The position numbers were made by a program, and so were the translations under genes. Under the pieces are notes generated by a model. It was not told the DNA's origin, did no database searches, and saw nothing but the letters and a program-made list of their open reading frames with translations. A stretch of 64,000 nt of DNA, taken from NCBI RefSeq assembly GCF_017313265.1, contig NZ_JAFLQZ010000017.1, forward strand, positions 1-64,000, in the 5' to 3' direction. This document shows positions 59,880 through 64,000 of this stretch, piece by piece. The DNA is from Hymenobacter telluris. GTDB taxonomy: Bacteria > Bacteroidota > Bacteroidia > Cytophagales > Hymenobacteraceae. Position 1 is the stretch's first letter, and every line of letters begins with the position of its first letter.

Positions 59880-60449
59880 CTACAGCGTGCCGGAAACGTG
59901 GAGCGCCGTTTTCAGAAACTTCAACGCCCTGAACATGTGCGTCTTAACCGAGTTAACTGATATATCCAGCAGCGCGGCAATGTCGTCGTAGGTCAGGTTG
60001 CCGTCGCGGTGCAGCTGGAATACCAAACGGGTGCGCTCGGGCAGTTGCGCAATCAGGTGCAGCAGCTGATGATTGAGTTCCTGATAGGTGAGCAGCTGGT
60101 CGGGTTGCAGGTAGTCGGCCTCGGCCTGGGTGCTGGGCAGGCTGTCTTCCAGCTCGAAGGGGGCGCGGCGCTGCTGGCGGTGCTTGTCGTAGATGCGGTG
60201 CTTTACGGCGGCGTAGAGGTAGCTGGCCAGGGAACCCTGCACCACCAGCTGCGCCCGGTTCAGCCAGAGGCTGCAAAACACGTCGGCCGTTACATCCTGG
60301 GCGGCATCCGTGGGATACGGCAGCAGCGCTTTGGCGTAGCGAAGCAGCCCCGCGTAGTAACGGGTGAACAGGGCATCGAAAGCGACTTCGTTGCCGAGCG
60401 CCAGAGCTTTCAAATAGTGTTGATCGGAAGAGCTTATTGCGTAGGCCAT
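59880..60449 (-). CDS. ECF RNA polymerase sigma factor (Bacteroidetes type)
   Basis: A 189-residue sigma-70 family ECF factor. Region 2 is FDALFTRYYAGLLRYAKALL and DAAQDVTADVFCSLWLNR; region 4 is LIAQLPERTRLVFQLHRDGNLTYDDIAALLDISVNSVKTHMFRALKFLK (in parts) with the HTH. It pairs with the FecR protein encoded 120 bp downstream and should direct transcription of the SusC/SusD unit. ATG 60449 is used (a TTG lies four codons upstream) and has a TAATTTTG box 9 bp before it. Confidence 0.92.
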   Translation of the reverse strand: MAYAISSSDQHYLKALALGNEVAFDALFTRYYAGLLRYAKALLPYPTDAAQDVTADVFCSLWLNRAQLVVQGSLASYLYAAVKHRIYDKHRQQRRAPFELEDSLPSTQAEADYLQPDQLLTYQELNHQLLHLIAQLPERTRLVFQLHRDGNLTYDDIAALLDISVNSVKTHMFRALKFLKTALHVSGTL

Positions 60450-60458
60450 ACCAACAGC

Positions 60459-60466
60459 CAAAATTA
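60459..60466 (-). promoter_or_regulatory. -7 box of the ECF sigma gene
   Basis: TAATTTTG on the minus strand fits TAnnTTTG and ends 9 bp before the ATG, so the leader would be very short. No convincing -33 element. Confidence 0.45.
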
Positions 60467-60685
60467 CTGGCTAAAGCTATAGGCTTAGATTATCCTTTTA
60501 TTATGATTGAGTAGCACCTTACCAGCACTATATCTGCTATACCTTCCTCCACAAAATCACCGCCTGCGCTATTCCTTACTGAATGCTGCTTGCCGCGTAC
60601 CCTTAGGCGGCTTTATAGCTCTGCACCACATACCAACCCGGCCATGCTCATTTGCTCACCTACCTTGGTATGGACCAAAAACAAG

Positions 60686-60718
60686 AAAGCCCTGTTTCCA
60701 TAACAGAAACAGGGCTTT
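60686..60718 (-). terminator. Terminator after the tRNA-Ser genes
   Basis: A 13-bp perfect stem (AAAGCCCTGTTTC / GAAACAGGGCTTT) with a 7-nt loop starting 3 bp after the 3' end of the first tRNA-Ser gene on the minus strand. T-rich on both sides. Confidence 0.85.
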
Positions 60719-60721
60719 TTG

Positions 60722-60806
60722 TAGAGAGCGAGGGATTCGAACCCCCGGAGGTTTAACCCTCAACGGTTTTCAAGACCGCCGCAATCGACCACTCTGCCAG
60801 CTCTCT
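60722..60806 (-). tRNA. tRNA-Ser (anticodon UGA)
   Basis: A type II tRNA of about 85 nt. Acceptor AGAGAGC pairs with GCTCTCT, the D-arm contains GCAGAGTGGTCGATTGC, the anticodon loop reads CTTGAAA (TGA) within the stem GCGGT/ACCGT, a long variable arm follows, and the T-loop is GGTTCGAATCC. CCA is not encoded and the discriminator base reads A. Confidence 0.93.
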
Positions 60807-60869
60807 AGCTCGGCTTGGTATTCGGAAGCAAGATACACGGAATCCAGCGGAAACCGGCTATCGGTATTG

Positions 60870-60956
60870 TAGAGAGGGGGGGATTCGAACCCCCGATACC
60901 CTTGCAGGTATAACGGATTTCGAATCCGTCGCATTCGACCACTCTGCCACCTCTCT
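60870..60956 (-). tRNA. tRNA-Ser (anticodon CGA)
   Basis: A type II tRNA of about 87 nt. Acceptor AGAGAGG/CCTCTCT, D-arm with GCAGAGTGGTCGAATGC, anticodon stem-loop ACGGATTCGAAATCCGT (CGA), long variable arm, T-loop GGTTCGAATCC. It lies 63 bp upstream of the UGA tRNA-Ser on the same strand, probably in one transcript. Confidence 0.93.
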
Positions 60957-61084
60957 AAAAGGTAAAATCAGTCGATTTGGGACGACAAAAGTAGCAGTGC
61001 CTCGCCCTCGGCACAACTTTTACCAACATATTTTTCTGCTTTTAGGCGCGTTCCGTATCTACTAGCACCTTTGCCTGCTGATAA

Positions 61085-62086
61085 TCAGGCGCTAAATGAT
61101 TTCACTTCTTTGCGCCGCAACCGGTCGAGCAGGCGCAAGCCGGTTCCTTCGTTGCGCAAGCGCCCGGTTACCACATCGATGCTCACGTTCACCTCGAAGC
61201 CCACAATCAGGGTCATGCACACGAAATCAAGCCACACCATAAAGCCCACCAGCGCCCCGATAGAGCCATAAAAGGTGTTGTAAGAATCGAAAATCTTGAC
61301 GTAGAGAATGAACAGGAACGACACCAGGAAGATGAGCAGCGTGGCTACTACCGCCCCGGCCGAGAAAAAAGGCCATTTGTCGTGCACCGGGGGCACGTAG
61401 TAGTACACTAGGCAGGTGGTGAGCAGAAACAGGCTAACCACCGAGCCGTACTTAATAATAGTAATTAGCTCTCCGGTGTATTTTTCAGGCACTATCTCCT
61501 GAAAGACCAGTGCATCAATGATGTAGGTGCCGAAGAAAATACCCGCCACCGATACCAGCAACACCGCCGAAAGTACCACCGTGAGCAAAGTGGCAATAAC
61601 CCGCTTGCGCACGTACGTCCGTTTTTTGAACGAAGGATACTTCTTTTCGAAGGCATCGAGCAGAGCCATAATGCCGTTGCTACTCAGTACCAGCGCGGTA
61701 GCAAAACCAAACGAGAGCAACCCACCGTGCGGAATGTTCACAATATCTTCGATGGTCCCTGACACCACTTTGTACATCTCGGCCGGAATGAAATCGGCCA
61801 AAAACTGAAGAATATCAACGTTCAGATTAGGAATGGGCAGGTATGGAATGAGCGTGAACAGGAAGATGATGGTTGGAAATAGCGCCACCGTTACGTTGAA
61901 GGCCATATAGCCTGCTCGCTTTTCTACGCTGTCGAGTTTCAGCTCCTGAATCATGCGGTCCACCACGTCGTATACGGAGGCTTTGCCATCGGCGAAGCGC
62001 AGCCGTTTCAGCCACACAATAAACCGTCGGTAGCTACGCCGACGACGCAAATCCGGTAAGTGGTAGCGGCGAGTGGGTAAGGCCAT
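61085..62086 (-). CDS. YihY/BrkB family inner-membrane protein
   Basis: A 333-residue polytopic membrane protein of the YihY/BrkB (formerly 'RNase BN') family. Family features: GYMAFNVTVALFPTIIFLFTLIPYL (in parts), a GGLLSFGFATALVLSSNGIMALLDAFE stretch (in parts), and SFLFILYVKIFDSYNTFYGSIGALVGFMVWL (in parts). About six membrane helices with basic termini. Members have been linked to serum resistance and transport, but the molecular role is uncertain. Third gene of a minus-strand group after MltG and the thioesterase. Confidence 0.9.
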   Translation of the reverse strand: MALPTRRYHLPDLRRRRSYRRFIVWLKRLRFADGKASVYDVVDRMIQELKLDSVEKRAGYMAFNVTVALFPTIIFLFTLIPYLPIPNLNVDILQFLADFIPAEMYKVVSGTIEDIVNIPHGGLLSFGFATALVLSSNGIMALLDAFEKKYPSFKKRTYVRKRVIATLLTVVLSAVLLVSVAGIFFGTYIIDALVFQEIVPEKYTGELITIIKYGSVVSLFLLTTCLVYYYVPPVHDKWPFFSAGAVVATLLIFLVSFLFILYVKIFDSYNTFYGSIGALVGFMVWLDFVCMTLIVGFEVNVSIDVVTGRLRNEGTGLRLLDRLRRKEVKSFSA

Positions 62087-62138
62087 GAGAGTAACTGGGT
62101 GGCGGAGTAACTGAGTAGGCTATGACCAAGCTACTGTA

Positions 62139-62630
62139 TTACTCTTTTTTGAGGAACGCAGCCGGGGCTGGCGCGTTCGATGGAGATTTGGGTGGGGTGA
62201 GCAGGCCAGCCGTTTCGTCGTCGGTGAAGTAGGGCGCCAGTTTGGCTTGGATGTGGGTCGGGACGGGGACGGGCCGCCCGGTGGCCATGCTCACGAACAC
62301 CATCAACGTGTGGCCTTCGGTTAGCAGTTCCTGAGCCTCATTATAGATTTCATATTCGAACATGACGCGGGAGCCCTCAGCTGGCTGCTTGAGCAATAGG
62401 CGCACCGTTAGCAAGTCGTCGTAGCGGGCGGGACGCCGGAAACGGGTCCGAATTTCGCCTACGGGCATACCTACTCCTTCGGCCTCCAGGTCTTTGTAGC
62501 TAATGCCTAGCTGCCGGAAGGCTTCGGTGCGGCACACTTCAAAGTAGGCCGCGTAGTTGCCGTGGTACACGTAGCCCATTTGGTCGGTTTCGGCGTAGCG
62601 CACCCGGATGTTGGTGTCGGAGGAATACAT
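62139..62630 (-). CDS. Acyl-CoA thioesterase (YbgC/4HBT type)
   Basis: A 163-residue hotdog-fold thioesterase. The 4HBT motif RYAETDQMGYVYHGNYAAYFE carries the catalytic Asp (about residue 16) and the family pattern continues with VCRTEAFRQLG. The C-terminal 25 residues are a Pro/Ala-rich tail ending in FLKKE. It hydrolyses acyl-CoA or acyl-ACP thioesters in the cytoplasm. It lies 52 bp upstream of the YihY gene; an inverted repeat separates it from mltG. Confidence 0.92.
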   Translation of the reverse strand: MYSSDTNIRVRYAETDQMGYVYHGNYAAYFEVCRTEAFRQLGISYKDLEAEGVGMPVGEIRTRFRRPARYDDLLTVRLLLKQPAEGSRVMFEYEIYNEAQELLTEGHTLMVFVSMATGRPVPVPTHIQAKLAPYFTDDETAGLLTPPKSPSNAPAPAAFLKKE

Positions 62631-62638
62631 TCGTTTTT

Positions 62639-62710
62639 CGTTGTTGGTTTTTTGTTTTTCGCTGTTGTTCTACGTTTTGATTAAGATCGAAAAACGAAAA
62701 ACCAACAACG
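62639..62710. repeat. 23-bp inverted repeat between mltG and thioesterase genes
   Basis: Arms 62639-62661 (CGTTGTTGGTTTTTTG ...) and 62688-62710 pair at 22 of 23 positions, the exception being a G-T pair. It fills the 86-bp gap between the two co-directional genes and is made of short words of T and G (CGTTTTTCG, GTTGTTGG). Confidence 0.85.
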
Positions 62711-62716
62711 AATACC

Positions 62717-63796
62717 CTATTTCATGATGCCGGCGCGGCTCAGGGCGGCTTGGTAGCGGCGGGCGTTTACAAGGTGCTCCTGCTCGTTACGGGCAAAGGC
62801 GTGGTAGCCGCTGAAATCTTCTTTGGCGCAGAAATACAAGTAATCGTGGCTTTCGGGGTTCAGCACGGCATCTATGCTGGCAATGCTGGGCAGGTTAATG
62901 GGGCCGGGCGGCAGGCCCGCGTATTTGTAGGTGTTGTAGGGCGAGTCTTTGGTGAGGTGCACGTTCAGTACCCGCTTGATGCCGAAATCACCGTTAGCGT
63001 ACACCACCGTCGGGTCGGCCTGGAGCTTCATGTTGCGCTTGAGGCGGTTGAGGTACACACCGGCCACGCGCGGCCGCTCGTCGGCGTGCTGCTGCTGCTC
63101 GGCTTCCACAATGCTAGCCAGCGTGCTGACCTCGGCGCGGGTGAGGCCCAGCTTTTCGCGCTTGGCGTCGCGCGCTGGCGTCCAGAACTTCTCGTATTCC
63201 TTCTTCATGCGCTGCATGAGGTTTTCGGCCGAGGTGTTCCAATACAGCTCGTAGGTGTTCGGGATGAACATGGTGAGCACCGAAGTGGTATCGAAGCCTA
63301 GGCTCCGGGTGTAGCTAGGGCTGCGCAGCAACGAATCGAGGGTGCGGGGCTTCACATCTACCTGCGCGGCCAGCCGGTCCACCAGGTCTTGGCGCAGGCG
63401 CACGGTGTTGAACGTGAGCTGCAACGGCGACTGGGAGCCACTTTTGAGAATGTTGATGAGCTGGCGGTTAGTGAGGCCGTCCTTCAACTCGTAATTGCCG
63501 GGCTTCACCGCCCCCGGCTTGTCGTAGCTCATCATGCGCCCCACGAAGTGCAACGACATCTTATCCACAACTACCCCACTAGTATCGATGCGGTTCAGGG
63601 CCGTTTTCCAGTCGGCGCCACGCGGAATCAGCACGTAGGTGCGCTTGCCCTTGGTTTCGATATTCGGGGTAAAGAATATCTGGTAGAAATAATACGAGAA
63701 CGTAATGAGCAGCAAGCCGATGATGCCCACTGTGTAGGAGAAACGGTTGCGACGACGAGTAGCCTTGGCTTTGTAGTCGATGCGGGGTTTGGCCAT
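62717..63796 (-). CDS. mltG: Endolytic murein transglycosylase MltG
   Basis: A 359-residue inner-membrane-anchored lytic transglycosylase that cuts nascent peptidoglycan strands. One membrane helix at about 19-39 is preceded by a basic cytosolic tail. The YceG domain is complete: VSTLASIVEAEQQ (catalytic Glu), ERPRVAGVYLNRLKRNMKLQADPTVVYA (in parts), DSPYNTYKYAGLPPGPINLPS and the final YLYFCAKEDFSGYHAFARNEQEH (in parts). Length and order are canonical. First gene of a minus-strand group with the thioesterase and YihY genes. Confidence 0.95.
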   Translation of the reverse strand: MAKPRIDYKAKATRRRNRFSYTVGIIGLLLITFSYYFYQIFFTPNIETKGKRTYVLIPRGADWKTALNRIDTSGVVVDKMSLHFVGRMMSYDKPGAVKPGNYELKDGLTNRQLINILKSGSQSPLQLTFNTVRLRQDLVDRLAAQVDVKPRTLDSLLRSPSYTRSLGFDTTSVLTMFIPNTYELYWNTSAENLMQRMKKEYEKFWTPARDAKREKLGLTRAEVSTLASIVEAEQQQHADERPRVAGVYLNRLKRNMKLQADPTVVYANGDFGIKRVLNVHLTKDSPYNTYKYAGLPPGPINLPSIASIDAVLNPESHDYLYFCAKEDFSGYHAFARNEQEHLVNARRYQAALSRAGIMK

Positions 63797-64000
63797 GATG
63801 ACGAGAAAACAAAAAGCGAAAAGGGTGCGTAGCCTCTATCGTTTGGGCTGCGGGCTGTATTTAGATTAGCTTTGACGGTTCAAAAGTAATTGGAATAAGA
63901 CAGTGCCTATACCTAAAGATTTTGTGGGCTCTGTTAGCATGGGCAGCGTTTGCTGTTTAACACCTTATTTTGCTGATTCAATAAAATTGACTTGCCATCA
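63797..64000. other. Region upstream of mltG, window end
   Basis: 204 bp with no coding pattern; AT-rich in the last 120 bp. It should contain the mltG promoter, but no clear TAnnTTTG box with the right spacing was found. Confidence 0.4.

Noticed and set aside
60507..60872. A 121-codon plus-strand frame through the tRNA-Ser gene
   Set aside because: It reads across a terminator and a tRNA gene on the other strand, so it cannot be a real gene.
60722..60956. The two tRNA-Ser genes as an integration site with an attached mobile element
   Set aside because: No integrase, no repeated tRNA 3' end and housekeeping genes on both sides.

Overview
The window looks like a chromosomal segment of a GC-rich member of the Bacteroidota, most likely Hymenobacter or a close relative. 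The clues are a SusC/SusD pair with an ECF sigma and FecR regulator, two secreted proteins with type IX secretion (T9SS) C-terminal sorting domains, TAnnTTTG-type -7 promoter boxes, weak Shine-Dalgarno sequences, and intergenic palindromes that resemble repeats I associate with Hymenobacter genomes. This assignment is made from family content, not from a database match. I see no phage, insertion sequence, plasmid origin or CRISPR array.

Layout. 0-9.4 kb: a sodium:solute symporter with a 46-residue membrane peptide upstream, a PAP2 phosphatase, a secreted PIG-L-type deacetylase, a T9SS cargo protein, a subtilisin-like protease and a DUF805 protein. 9.9-23.5 kb: mostly single housekeeping or hypothetical genes (MOSC, DUF2461, deoxynucleoside kinase, GNAT, CDGSH, acyl-CoA-binding protein, amidohydrolase, CinA, zinc-dependent phospholipase-C-like protein, Mn catalase, lipoprotein cyclophilin, SUKH-like protein). 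23.7-31 kb: an M13 peptidase, then a sugar-nucleotide epimerase, an ArnT-like transferase, a LAB_N protein and a GT2 transferase that together suggest sugar decoration of lipid A. 31-36 kb: xseA-xseB and a compact signalling cluster (two related multi-TM proteins, a histidine kinase and a receiver-only regulator). 37.6-45 kb: an alkyltransferase-like protein, a YciF-like protein and a complete RND tripartite efflux operon. 45.5-50 kb: a small secreted basic peptide, a second phospholipase-C-like protein and a large T9SS adhesin-like protein. 50.4-60.5 kb: a minus-strand unit of ECF sigma, FecR anti-sigma, SusC, SusD, DUF5689 lipoprotein and calcineurin-like phosphoesterase. 60.7-63.8 kb: two tRNA-Ser genes, BrkB/YihY, a 4HBT thioesterase and MltG.

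The most unusual signal is not a gene. At least a dozen gaps between genes are filled by long, nearly perfect inverted repeats with arms of 17 to about 87 bp. Within one copy the two arms match each other, while arms differ between copies. Several copies share short core words (AGAACGTCA; a 20-nt word built on GTCGTTGCTGA), and some arms contain their own small hairpins. Some run exactly from stop codon to stop codon of convergent genes; others fill operon gaps (RND adaptor to permease, SusC to SusD) or divergent promoter regions. An AT-rich relative supplies coding sequence at three gene ends. These look like a modular superfamily of palindromic intergenic elements and are the best candidate here for something undescribed.
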